The notes below the pieces were generated by a model. The model saw nothing but the letters and a program-made list of their open reading frames with translations, ran no database searches and had not been told where the DNA came from. Of a DNA stretch of 64,000 bases, positions 1-6,950 are shown piece by piece. The stretch's first letter is position 1. Each line of letters starts with the position of its first letter. The position numbers and the translations under genes are program-made. Where the stretch lies: positions 1 to 64,000 of the forward strand of contig NZ_JAFEJU010000003.1 of the NCBI RefSeq assembly GCF_018555455.1, in the 5' to 3' direction. The DNA is from Bifidobacterium colobi. GTDB lineage: Bacteria > Actinomycetota > Actinomycetes > Actinomycetales > Bifidobacteriaceae.

Positions 1-93
1 GCCCACGCCTTAGACAACGCAATCGTCAACGCCATCGAAATCCATGAAATCGATAAACAGCAACCACGCCACGCGAAATCTCGGCCATTCTGA
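1..93 (+). CDS. C-terminal fragment of an unidentified protein
   Basis: The first frame is open from the window edge to a TGA at 91-93 and gives 30 residues (AHALDNAIVNAIEIHEID...). The composition looks protein-like and helical, but no motif is recognisable and the start lies outside the window. It could be the tail of a real gene or chance reading of a short stretch. No function is proposed. Confidence 0.3.
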   Translation, partial: AHALDNAIVNAIEIHEIDKQQPRHAKSRPF

Positions 94-216
94 CCGACCT
101 AAAACACCACAAAAGTTCCTATAACCCCACTATGCAGCAGCGTCAGACTGCCGAATAGTGCGACGCAAGTCGAGCAGAACGCAAAAGGCCGGCGCTTCAA
201 GCACCGGCCTTATCTG

Positions 217-289
217 TGGAGCTAGGGGGATTCGAACCCCCGACCCTCTCCATGCCATGGAGATGCGCTACCAGCTGCGCTATAGCCCC
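217..289 (-). tRNA. tRNA-Ala (anticodon GGC)
   Basis: A 73-nt cloverleaf reads on the minus strand. The acceptor stem GGGGCTA pairs with TAGCTCC (one G-U), the discriminator is A, and the T arm contains GGTTCGAATCC. The anticodon loop ATGGCAT sits on a perfect TCTCC/GGAGA stem and gives GGC. No CCA is encoded. It is identical to the copy at 358-430, with 68 nt between them, so the two are probably transcribed together leftward. Confidence 0.97.
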
Positions 290-357
290 GAATGGGTAGA
301 CTCATCAGTCATGAATCTGAAGGAAATCATCAACACTGGCCATTGATAACCTCTTCG

Positions 358-430
358 TGGAGCTAGGGGGATTCGAACCCCCGACCCTCTCCATGCCATG
401 GAGATGCGCTACCAGCTGCGCTATAGCCCC
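358..430 (-). tRNA. tRNA-Ala (anticodon GGC), second identical copy
   Basis: This repeats the sequence of the tRNA at 217-289 base for base over 73 nt, with anticodon GGC and no encoded CCA. As the upstream member of the pair it should be transcribed first. The spacer between the copies is unrelated to the tRNA, so this is a discrete gene duplication rather than a longer tandem repeat. Confidence 0.97.
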
Positions 431-482
431 GTTTTCAGTTGTTGACCCGTCGTTCGGACCTCGTATACATTACGACAGAATG

Positions 483-552
483 AACTATCCGGCAAATCGG
501 CGTGTCGCCAAATGACATTCATGTGATTTGGCGTACGCCGAACCGGATAGTT
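483..552. repeat. 70-nt near-perfect palindrome downstream of the histidine phosphatase gene
   Basis: The outer arms AACTATCCGG (483-492) and CCGGATAGTT (543-552) are perfectly complementary. Inside them, TCGGCGT..CGCCAAAT pairs with ATTTGGCG..ACGCCGA with only small interruptions, so almost the whole segment folds on itself. It begins 22 nt past the stop of the minus-strand gene at 574-1275. It may be that gene's terminator, but no clean T-tract follows. A small mobile palindrome is the alternative. Confidence 0.7.
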
Positions 553-573
553 TTCCTGTATTTTCTTGTGTTT

Positions 574-1275
574 TCAGCGTTCTTTTTCCCATTCATCCGT
601 ATCGGCGATGGCCGGACCATGGTTGTAATCCAGCAGCCGCCAACGCGTGGGCTGTCCCTCGATATCCATGGGAACAAGACGCACCCAATGCGCATTACGC
701 ATGGAGAGCAGTGAAGCAAAGGTCGGATCGACAGTGCTCAACCCCAGCAAGGTTTGCAGAGTTTGGGAGATCCAAGCTCCATGAGAGAACACAAACAAAT
801 CAGTATCCATGCCGGCACGGGTGGACCAATCCTGCAACGCTTCAACGCCGCGTCTGCCTACATGCTCCTTGGCTTCAGCGTGGTACTTCATCTCACCGCC
901 ACGATGCTCCATCCATGAACGAAAATCCTCCGGATAACGTTCAGCCAGTTCGCTGACCGCATGTCCATCCCAGTCGCCGAAACTCCGTTCGCGTACACGA
1001 ACGTCGTCATGGACTTCGGCACCGCCGAGCGCATCAGCGAATGCCTGTGCAGTGGCATGCGCACGAATCAGATCGGAGCATACGATGATGCGGCGATCGG
1101 TTTCCGGTCTACGATCCACATAGAGGTCCTTCAGCGCGGCTGCGGTCTGCTTGACCTGCCACTCGCCTACTGCGTCGAGCGGAATATCAACTTGCCCCTG
1201 AAGCTTGTGCGCGGCGTTGTACGACGTGCGTCCATGCCGTACAAGGAAAATGGAGCGTACATGTTGCGTTGTCAT
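574..1275 (-). CDS. Histidine phosphatase superfamily protein (phosphoglycerate mutase-like)
   Basis: 233 residues. The N-terminal LVRHGRTSYN motif (His14) is the phospho-acceptor signature of the histidine phosphatase superfamily. A mid-protein ERSFGDWDG segment and the later SHGAWI motif supply the remaining active-site residues. Members remove phosphate from small metabolites or nucleotides; cofactor-dependent glycolytic mutases are only one branch, and the divergent sequence does not fix the substrate. The start ATG at 1275 has AAGGA about 8 nt upstream. It lies 107 nt downstream of rsfS in the same direction, so glmU, rsfS and this gene may form one transcript. The rsfS-phosphatase neighbourhood is common in actinobacteria. 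Confidence 0.9.
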   Translation of the reverse strand: MTTQHVRSIFLVRHGRTSYNAAHKLQGQVDIPLDAVGEWQVKQTAAALKDLYVDRRPETDRRIIVCSDLIRAHATAQAFADALGGAEVHDDVRVRERSFGDWDGHAVSELAERYPEDFRSWMEHRGGEMKYHAEAKEHVGRRGVEALQDWSTRAGMDTDLFVFSHGAWISQTLQTLLGLSTVDPTFASLLSMRNAHWVRLVPMDIEGQPTRWRLLDYNHGPAIADTDEWEKER

Positions 1276-1382
1276 GAGATACGTCCTTACGTTCGAAGAG
1301 GCTCTCTATGCTGCACTCAGTGCAGCACTGGTTGCATGCAAACGCGGCGGGGTGACTTTTCACCGCCGCCGCGTAGGTTTGC

Positions 1383-1796
1383 TTAATCGACCAAATCGTC
1401 GGCGGCATGGTCATGCGCCGCCGTTTCTGGATGCTCGAGTTGCAAATCGATGGACTCGCAATCCTTCCACAGCCGTTCAAGGCCATAGAATTCGCGAGCC
1501 TCATCGTGCATCACATGGATGACGAAGTCACCGTAATCGAGCAGCACCCATTGGCCTTCGGTCAGGCCTTCGCGCGAGCGAGCCTGCCGTCCACCGCATT
1601 TGAGGTACAGGTCTTTTTCGATTTCCTCGGCCACGGCCAGCACCTGGCGTTCGTTGGATGCGCCTGCAATCATCATGATGTCGGTGATGCCAAGCAGGTC
1701 GGCGACGTCGAATGCCACGATATCAGTGGCTTTGATGCGATCGGCGGCTGCGGCAGCCACGCGCACGGCGTTGATGGAATCCTGGAGTGCCGGCAT
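1383..1796 (-). CDS. rsfS: Ribosomal silencing factor RsfS (Iojap/DUF143 family)
   Basis: 137 residues matching the RsfS fold throughout, including DIVAFDVADLLGITDIMMIAGASN near residues 25-50, the RxGLTEGQWVLLDYGDFVIHVM core and the EFYGLERLWKD C-terminal motif. RsfS binds ribosomal protein L14 (uL14) on the 50S subunit and blocks subunit joining when nutrients are short. The ATG at 1796 lies 3 nt beyond the glmU stop, with a GGGAG Shine-Dalgarno inside the end of glmU, so translation is probably coupled. The acidic, His-containing tail (HPETAAHDHAADDLVD) extends past the core domain and is likely disordered. Confidence 0.95.
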   Translation of the reverse strand: MPALQDSINAVRVAAAAADRIKATDIVAFDVADLLGITDIMMIAGASNERQVLAVAEEIEKDLYLKCGGRQARSREGLTEGQWVLLDYGDFVIHVMHDEAREFYGLERLWKDCESIDLQLEHPETAAHDHAADDLVD

Positions 1797-1799
1797 TGA

Positions 1800-3182
1800 T
1801 CAGCGCTCCCAGGCGGGCTTCCAGCCCTCGACGTTGTGCTGCGTGTTCTCGGAGTAGACCATCGTGTCGCTGGGCACGGTATGGCGGACCACGGAGCCTG
1901 CGCCGGTGGTGACGTTATCGCCCACCTCAACCGGGGCAACGAACAGGTTGCCGGCACCCACGTGGCAGTCGGAACCGATGACGGTGCGGTTCTTGTGCAC
2001 GCCATCATAGTTGGCGGTGATGGTACCGCCGCCGATGTTGGTGTGGTCGCCGAGCTGGGCGTCGCCCACGTAGCTCAGGTGCGGCACCTTGGTGCCGTTA
2101 CCGATGTGGGCCTTCTTCATTTCCACGAATGCGCCGGCCTTGGCGTCCTCGCCGAACTCATTGCCCGGACGCAGGTACGTCCACGGGCCGATGTTCGTGC
2201 GTGCGCCGATATGGGATTCCTGTACGCGGGAACGCTCGACCACGGCCTCGGCATCCACCGTGGCGTCGATCAGTGTGGTGTACGGGCCAACGACCGCGTC
2301 TTCGCCGATTACCGTATGGCCCTGCAGGAAGGAACCGGGCAGAATCGTGGCGTCGCGACCGATCTCAACGTCATCCTCAATCCATGTGGTTTCCGGATCC
2401 AAGATGGTGACGCCCTCACGCATCCAACGTTCGCAGACGCGACGGTTGTAGGTCTTGGACAGTGCGGCAAGTTGCACGCGATCGTTGACACCTTCCACGG
2501 TCAGCGGATCCGGAGCGGCGAACGCGCCCACCTTACCGGAGGCCTTGGCGGTTTCCAGTGCGTCGGTCAGATAGAACTCGCCCTGGGCGTTGTTGGACTT
2601 CAAGCCCGCAATGGCTTCAGCGAGTACGGAAGCCTCGAAGACGTAGACGGAGGTGTTCACCTCCTGCACGGCAAGTTCGCTGCGGTTGGCATCCTTCTGT
2701 TCGACGATGCGCAGCACATTGCCTTCACGGTCGCGGATGATACGGCCGTAGCCGGTCGGATCGTCAAGAATCGTGGTGAGTACGGTGGCGCCGTCACCTG
2801 AAGCATTATGGAACTCGACCAGCTTACGCAGCGTCTCACTGTCCAGCAGCGGCATGTCGGATGCGGCAATCAGGACCGGACCGTTCAGCTCGCCGGCTTC
2901 GGCAAGCTGGGCCATCGCACACTGCACGGCGCGACCGGTGCCGGGAATGTCATCCTGATTGACGATGGTCACATGCTCGTCGTAGGAGCGGGCGGCAGCT
3001 GCCACACGCTCAGCCTGGAAGTGCACCACCACGGCAAGGGTGTCGGGGTTCAGAGCCGCAACAGAGTTCATCACCCTGTTCAGGAAAGTCTTGCCGGCAA
3101 AGGTGTGCAGCACCTTCGGCTTGTTGGAACGCATACGAGTTCCCTCGCCAGCGGCGAGGATAATGGCTGCTGATAATGCCAT
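1800..3182 (-). CDS. glmU: Bifunctional GlcNAc-1-P uridyltransferase / GlcN-1-P acetyltransferase GlmU
   Basis: 460 residues. The N-terminal half is a nucleotidyltransferase beginning MALSAAIILAAGEGTRM, with the LAAGEGTRM UTP-binding loop. The C-terminal half is a left-handed beta-helix with hexapeptide repeats (DDVEIGRDATILPGS, GDHTNIGGGTITANYDG) that carries the acetyl-CoA-dependent acetyltransferase. Together they make UDP-GlcNAc for peptidoglycan. An in-frame extension of 28 codons exists upstream, but the ATG at 3182 directly precedes the conserved N-terminus and has GAAGGGA 9 nt upstream, so it was chosen. rsfS follows almost without a gap. Confidence 0.97.
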   Translation of the reverse strand: MALSAAIILAAGEGTRMRSNKPKVLHTFAGKTFLNRVMNSVAALNPDTLAVVVHFQAERVAAAARSYDEHVTIVNQDDIPGTGRAVQCAMAQLAEAGELNGPVLIAASDMPLLDSETLRKLVEFHNASGDGATVLTTILDDPTGYGRIIRDREGNVLRIVEQKDANRSELAVQEVNTSVYVFEASVLAEAIAGLKSNNAQGEFYLTDALETAKASGKVGAFAAPDPLTVEGVNDRVQLAALSKTYNRRVCERWMREGVTILDPETTWIEDDVEIGRDATILPGSFLQGHTVIGEDAVVGPYTTLIDATVDAEAVVERSRVQESHIGARTNIGPWTYLRPGNEFGEDAKAGAFVEMKKAHIGNGTKVPHLSYVGDAQLGDHTNIGGGTITANYDGVHKNRTVIGSDCHVGAGNLFVAPVEVGDNVTTGAGSVVRHTVPSDTMVYSENTQHNVEGWKPAWER

Positions 3183-3255
3183 AAGTGAGTATTCCCTTCG
3201 ATTCGGAATAACTGATGCTCTTGCAAACAATCTAAAACAATAGACGGAAAAACAA

Positions 3256-3288
3256 TTGACGGCCACTCGAATGTCGAGTAGCCGTCAA
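3256..3288 (-). terminator. Rho-independent terminator of the 139-aa membrane protein gene
   Basis: A stem of 15 bp with one mismatch (TTGACGGC.ACTCGA against its complement, 3-nt loop) lies 17 nt past the stop at 3305. On the minus strand it is followed by TTGTTTTTCC, a typical U-rich tail. Confidence 0.8.
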
Positions 3289-3304
3289 TACCATGGTGGC
3301 TCGT

Positions 3305-3724
3305 TTACGGGTGATCGAACGAAAAAATGAACATGAGAAAACCCATGAACACAAGAAACCCGCCTAGCATAGAGGCAAGGATGATGAACACAACCGTTAT
3401 CCAATCGCTCCACTGCCGTCGGGGCGGAGTTCCCGGGTAGGTAGGTAAACCTTCCTGTGGCGGTTGCGCACTGACCTGTGGCAGTTGCGCACTGACCTGA
3501 GGCAGTTGCGCACTGGCCTGTGGCGGTTGCGCACTGACCTGAGGTATTTGCGCCTTGTTGGCCTCTGGAGATTGCGCCCTGACCTCTGGACGGAAAGGTG
3601 ACGGGCGCCCTTCCACCTCATGCCTACGGCCTTGCCGCCCCTGCGCCCATTTCACGGTGCTTATTACAGCAGGAACGGCCAATACAACTACAAGCAGCAA
3701 CTGCATCATGATGATCAATGACAC
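3305..3724 (-). CDS. Small membrane protein with a Pro/Gln heptad repeat linker
   Basis: 139 residues, not assigned to a known family. A hydrophobic N-terminal segment (residues 3-24) is followed by basic residues, then a linker made of 7-residue repeats of the type PQVSAQ(P/L), and a second hydrophobic C-terminal helix (about residues 108-134). Two membrane anchors joined by a flexible loop is the simplest topology. The neighbour at 3750-3989 is also a small membrane protein in the same orientation, 25 nt upstream, so the two probably share a transcript. The repeat region is copy-number prone at the DNA level. Function unknown. Confidence 0.65.
   Translation of the reverse strand: MSLIIMMQLLLVVVLAVPAVISTVKWAQGRQGRRHEVEGRPSPFRPEVRAQSPEANKAQIPQVSAQPPQASAQLPQVSAQLPQVSAQPPQEGLPTYPGTPPRRQWSDWITVVFIILASMLGGFLVFMGFLMFIFSFDHP
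3454..3558. repeat. 21-bp tandem repeat, about five units, inside the 139-aa membrane protein gene
   Basis: Units of the form CCTGTGGCGGTTGCGCACTGA recur five times with few differences; the last unit is degenerate. The period is 21 bp, a multiple of three, so copy-number change keeps the frame and alters only the PQVSAQ(P/L) linker length. Confidence 0.85.
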
Positions 3725-3749
3725 GTTGCTCCCCTTCCTGAATGCCGGA

Positions 3750-3989
3750 TCATTGTATACTACTCGGATCCAATATCAAAGATACGACCAGCGTTGCCAC
3801 GCATGCCAGAAATGTCAAGATTCCACGCACAACACGCCGCTGATGTTTCCATTCCGGCCTTTTTTCGAGTGCCCGATCCAACCAGGAAATCAGAATCGTC
3901 GCCGGCAAAAGCACTATAAGCATGGCCAGCCAATCCACGCGTGTAAGCTTCACATGCGCATGCACATGCGTGACCAGCAGCAGAATCAT
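3750..3989 (-). CDS. Small hydrophobic membrane protein
   Basis: 79 residues with two or three hydrophobic stretches (MILLLVTHVHAHV, WLAMLIVLLPATILISWL, ILTFLACVATLVVSLIL) separated by a basic, charged loop (RALEKRPEWKHQRR). The N-terminal HVHAHV histidines are a curiosity without proven meaning. The start at 3989 is supported by GGGGAAGAG shortly upstream. No family was recognised. It precedes the other small membrane protein (3305-3724) by 25 nt, suggesting joint expression. Confidence 0.6.
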   Translation of the reverse strand: MILLLVTHVHAHVKLTRVDWLAMLIVLLPATILISWLDRALEKRPEWKHQRRVVRGILTFLACVATLVVSLILDPSSIQ

Positions 3990-4075
3990 AAGGCTCTTCC
4001 CCTATCACGAGCCACCTCTTGACCCTGTAATGGTACGACCAACCCGGAATCATAATCCATAGGAGCCCCGCATGT

Positions 4076-5230
4076 TCAACGGCCGCATTGGCCGGCGTGT
4101 ACCTGTTCGGCGGCTTGGTCGGACGCGTCCGTGATCGTGTACTCGGGGAAATCGCCGATATTCTTCTGCAGGTTCGTCCGGTCGCCGCCCAGATATTTCA
4201 ACGCGTAACTGTTGGCCAGGGCGTCGCTGCTCACGCCGAGCGGCGGATTGGTGGTACGGCAGCGTTTATAGACGAACGCGTGGCCGAGCTCGTGACGGAT
4301 CACATCCGGATAGTCCGATCGCGTGATCGTCCGCTGCCAGTCGCTTCGATTCCGGTTCATGAAAATCAGGTCGGGTACGGCCGCGCAGTATGAAGCCACG
4401 GTGGTGGAATCATCGCCGTCGGAGTCCCTGCAATAGTTGTAGATTTGCTGGTAGTCGTAGTTCAGGGTGAGTCCGGCGGCCTGGGCCAGCCGTTCGCCGG
4501 CCTCAAGCCATGTGCCGTCCGCCCCAGCCTGCACGTCCGCGTTCCTGACCTGCTCCTCCAGCGTGTCCACGTCGACGCTTTTCGGCGCTTTTCCGTCGGA
4601 CTCGTACACGCTGCCGTCGGAGCGGGTGATTTTGACGTTGACCTCCAGATCCTCATGGTTCCGGAACTTGGATTCCAGGGTGTTCACCTCGTTGATGCGC
4701 GTCCGGTAGATGTCGTCCAGTTCCGCCTTGCTGGTGGTCATTTCGCAGCCCATGCGCACGGCGGCCCTGCGGTCGGTGAGGATGAGCATGAAATCCTTCA
4801 CATAGTTCCCGGAATCCTCGTCGGCAGGCAGGTCGAGACTGGTGAAGATCGTGCCCTGGTCGATCATCCGCTGGTATTCGGTGTACTTGTCCTCGACGAG
4901 TTTCGAATACGCGACGTATTGGGCGGAGTCCGTGCAGGGAATGATGTCCGCATACCAAGCGGTGTCGGGATTCACCGAGTTTCGCAGGTTCTGCCGGATG
5001 CCGTTGACCGCGGTCGCACCGAACACGAGGCCGACGACGAGCAGGATGGTCAGGACCACGGCGATGATGATGCCCGCGTGGCTGCGTTTCGGAGGCCGGT
5101 ATGGCGGCATGGGTGATCCCACGTATTGGGGTCGCATCCCGTATGGAGCCTGGTAGGGGTTGGCTCCGGGCCGCCCATACTGGGGTTGCGGCCGGTATGG
5201 TGGCATGGGATTCCCGTATGGACCGGTCAT
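4076..5230 (-). CDS. Membrane-anchored extracytoplasmic protein with an HELGH zincin-like motif
   Basis: 384 residues from the chosen start. Residues 1-48 are Pro/Tyr/Gly-rich (MTGPYGNPMPPYRPQPQYG...), then KRSHAG leads into a single transmembrane helix (about 52-75). The rest should be outside the cell. Near residue 313 is RHELGHAFVYKR, an HExxH motif typical of zinc metallopeptidases; a third ligand is not obvious, with acidic residues in the following 60 residues as candidates. The architecture suggests a surface protease, but the family is not recognised. The ATG at 5230 has a strong GGAAGGAG. The frame stays open upstream to a GTG at 5347 (39 more codons), considered less likely. Confidence 0.7.
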   Translation of the reverse strand: MTGPYGNPMPPYRPQPQYGRPGANPYQAPYGMRPQYVGSPMPPYRPPKRSHAGIIIAVVLTILLVVGLVFGATAVNGIRQNLRNSVNPDTAWYADIIPCTDSAQYVAYSKLVEDKYTEYQRMIDQGTIFTSLDLPADEDSGNYVKDFMLILTDRRAAVRMGCEMTTSKAELDDIYRTRINEVNTLESKFRNHEDLEVNVKITRSDGSVYESDGKAPKSVDVDTLEEQVRNADVQAGADGTWLEAGERLAQAAGLTLNYDYQQIYNYCRDSDGDDSTTVASYCAAVPDLIFMNRNRSDWQRTITRSDYPDVIRHELGHAFVYKRCRTTNPPLGVSSDALANSYALKYLGGDRTNLQKNIGDFPEYTITDASDQAAEQVHAGQCGR

Positions 5231-5423
5231 GGCTTCTCCTTCCGGCCGCTTGACCAATCGCGCACGGATTGCGCGCATGCCGAGCTGCTCGTCGTCGAGT
5301 CCGGCCGGATGCGGGATGGCGATGGCCTCGGGGACGGCCCCGTCCACGCGTACGGTCGGTAGTTGATATCAATCATATGCGCATCTTCGCACATAAGCCG
5401 CTCATGCTTGGACTGAAATATGG

Positions 5424-5457
5424 AAAAAAAGCGCGGGGCCTCAGCCGGACCCCGCGC
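5424..5457 (-). terminator. Rho-independent terminator following tRNA-Gln
   Basis: GCGCGGGG (5431-5438) pairs with CCCCGCGC (5450-5457) over an 11-nt loop. Read on the minus strand it is followed by seven T residues. It lies 80 nt downstream of tRNA-Gln. A second hairpin at 5500-5528 (GGCGC..CCGGGG with its complement) sits between them. Confidence 0.85.
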
Positions 5458-5536
5458 CCTCGTGATGCCGTACGCCCCCGACTTCCAGGAGCTGCGGCTG
5501 GCGCTTCCGGGGATGAACCCCGGGCGCCGGATTTCG

Positions 5537-5607
5537 CTCCCCCACCTGGACTCGAACCAAGACAAAGGGTTCCAAAGACCCGTGTGCTGCCATTACACCA
5601 TGGGGGA
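5537..5607 (-). tRNA. tRNA-Gln (anticodon UUG)
   Basis: 71 nt on the minus strand. The acceptor stem TCCCCCA/TGGGGGA is perfect, the discriminator is G, the anticodon loop CTTTGGA gives TTG, and the T arm reads GGTTCGAGTCC. CCA is not encoded. The 27-43 pair at the base of the anticodon stem is mismatched, which is tolerated in tRNA-Gln. Confidence 0.95.
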
Positions 5608-5761
5608 ATCGTGGGCGTATTGCAACCCACAAGTGTTCATTTATACCACATGTTCGGCATTTGTCGAATGGCACCGACATGTCGTGCCGCAGTCAACACA
5701 CGCTCGTGCGTTGCATACTGCGGTTTCAGTGGCATTCAAACACACGCCGGGATCCGGCGCG

Positions 5762-6784
5762 TCACGCGAACAGGAAGCCTTGCCCGTGATGCTCCGGATA
5801 CGTGTCGAACAGTTCGGCCACCGAACCATCCTCGAACACGGCACGGATGGCGCTGGCCAGCAGCGGCGCGATGGATAGCACGGTCAGGCCATCCCAGCGC
5901 TTCTCCTGCGGAATCGGCACGGTATCGGTCAACACCACTTCGCGTGCGCCGCAGTTCTTCAGACGCTCCACGGCGGGGCCGGACAGCACGCCATGCGTAG
6001 CGACCACGGTCACCGACTTCGCGCCGGCATCCTGCAGCACATGGCATGCGCCGGCGATGGTACCTGCGGTATCAATCAAATCGTCGACCAGCACGCAGTC
6101 CTTGCCCTTGACATCGCCCACCACACGGTTGGCGACAGCCTGGTTCGGACGGGTGATGTCACGAGTCTTGTGCACGAAGGCCAGCGGGCCGCCGCCTAAA
6201 CGCTGTGCCCACTGCTCGGCCACGCGAATACGACCGGCATCCGGGGACACCACGGCAACGTTATCCAACTGGCCCTGGAAACGGTCACGGATGTAATCGA
6301 CCAGTACCGGCATGGCGATGAGATGATCGACCGGGCCGTCGAAGAAGCCCTGGGACTGCGCGGCGTGCAGATCGACCGACATGATGCGGTCGGCGCCGGC
6401 AGTCTTGAGCAAATCGAAAATCAGACGGCAGGAAATAGGTTCACGGCCGCGATGCTTCTTATCCTGACGCGAATAGCCGACCAGCGGGCATACCGCGGTA
6501 ATGGAGCGGGCAGACGCACGCTTCAGCGCATCGATCATGATGAGCTGTTCCATAATCGCCTTATTAATCGGCTGATAGTGGCTTTGCAGTACGAAGACGT
6601 CAGCGCCTCGCACCGATTCGGTGTAGCGCACGTACATCTCGCCGTTGGCGAAGTCGTATGCCGTGGTCTCCAGCAAATCAATGCCGAGCTGCTGTGCAAC
6701 ATCTTCGGCCAGTTTCGGATGGATTCTTCCCGTAACGAGAATCAGGTTCTTATCAGGCTTTCCTTCAAGGACTGCGCTCACCAT
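5762..6784 (-). CDS. prs: Ribose-phosphate pyrophosphokinase (PRPP synthetase)
   Basis: 340 residues. It transfers pyrophosphate from ATP to ribose-5-phosphate to form PRPP for purine, pyrimidine, His and Trp synthesis. Visible landmarks are RYTESVRGADVFVLQS near residue 55, the catalytic flexible-loop region, VDLHAAQSQGFF near residue 140, and the PRPP-binding CVLVDDLIDTAGT near 230. The upstream GGGAG is only 2 nt from the ATG at 6784 but 5 nt from the GTG three bases downstream (6781), so initiation at the GTG is possible. The family fit is otherwise complete. In this lineage it draws on ribose-5-phosphate from the transketolase steps that also feed the bifid shunt. Confidence 0.95.
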   Translation of the reverse strand: MVSAVLEGKPDKNLILVTGRIHPKLAEDVAQQLGIDLLETTAYDFANGEMYVRYTESVRGADVFVLQSHYQPINKAIMEQLIMIDALKRASARSITAVCPLVGYSRQDKKHRGREPISCRLIFDLLKTAGADRIMSVDLHAAQSQGFFDGPVDHLIAMPVLVDYIRDRFQGQLDNVAVVSPDAGRIRVAEQWAQRLGGGPLAFVHKTRDITRPNQAVANRVVGDVKGKDCVLVDDLIDTAGTIAGACHVLQDAGAKSVTVVATHGVLSGPAVERLKNCGAREVVLTDTVPIPQEKRWDGLTVLSIAPLLASAIRAVFEDGSVAELFDTYPEHHGQGFLFA

Positions 6785-6855
6785 TACTCCCAACGTGTGG
6801 TCTCGCTGATGCAAATCACAAGCATAGCTGCTCTTCACGACTGTGGTACACATTG

Positions 6856-6899
6856 GCGTTGCCTGCCGTTCACTTCACGCTGTGAACGGCAGGCAACGC
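6856..6899. repeat. 18-bp perfect inverted repeat upstream of prs
   Basis: The arms run 6856-6873 and 6882-6899, each 18 bp and perfectly complementary (GCGTTGCCTGCCGTTCAC), with an 8-nt loop. It lies 51 nt past the end of the acyltransferase gene and 72 nt before prs. No T-tract follows on either strand, so it may be a strong hairpin or a binding site rather than a standard terminator. The 10-mer AACGGCAGGC recurs at 6913-6922. Confidence 0.75.
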
Positions 6900-6950
6900 A
6901 CCGCTATTCGTAACGGCAGGCAGTCGACGGGAAATCGGCCAGCCACCCAG

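Noticed and set aside
3454-3558. CRISPR-like array
   Set aside because: The repeat units are contiguous without spacers, have a 21-bp period and encode an in-frame peptide repeat.
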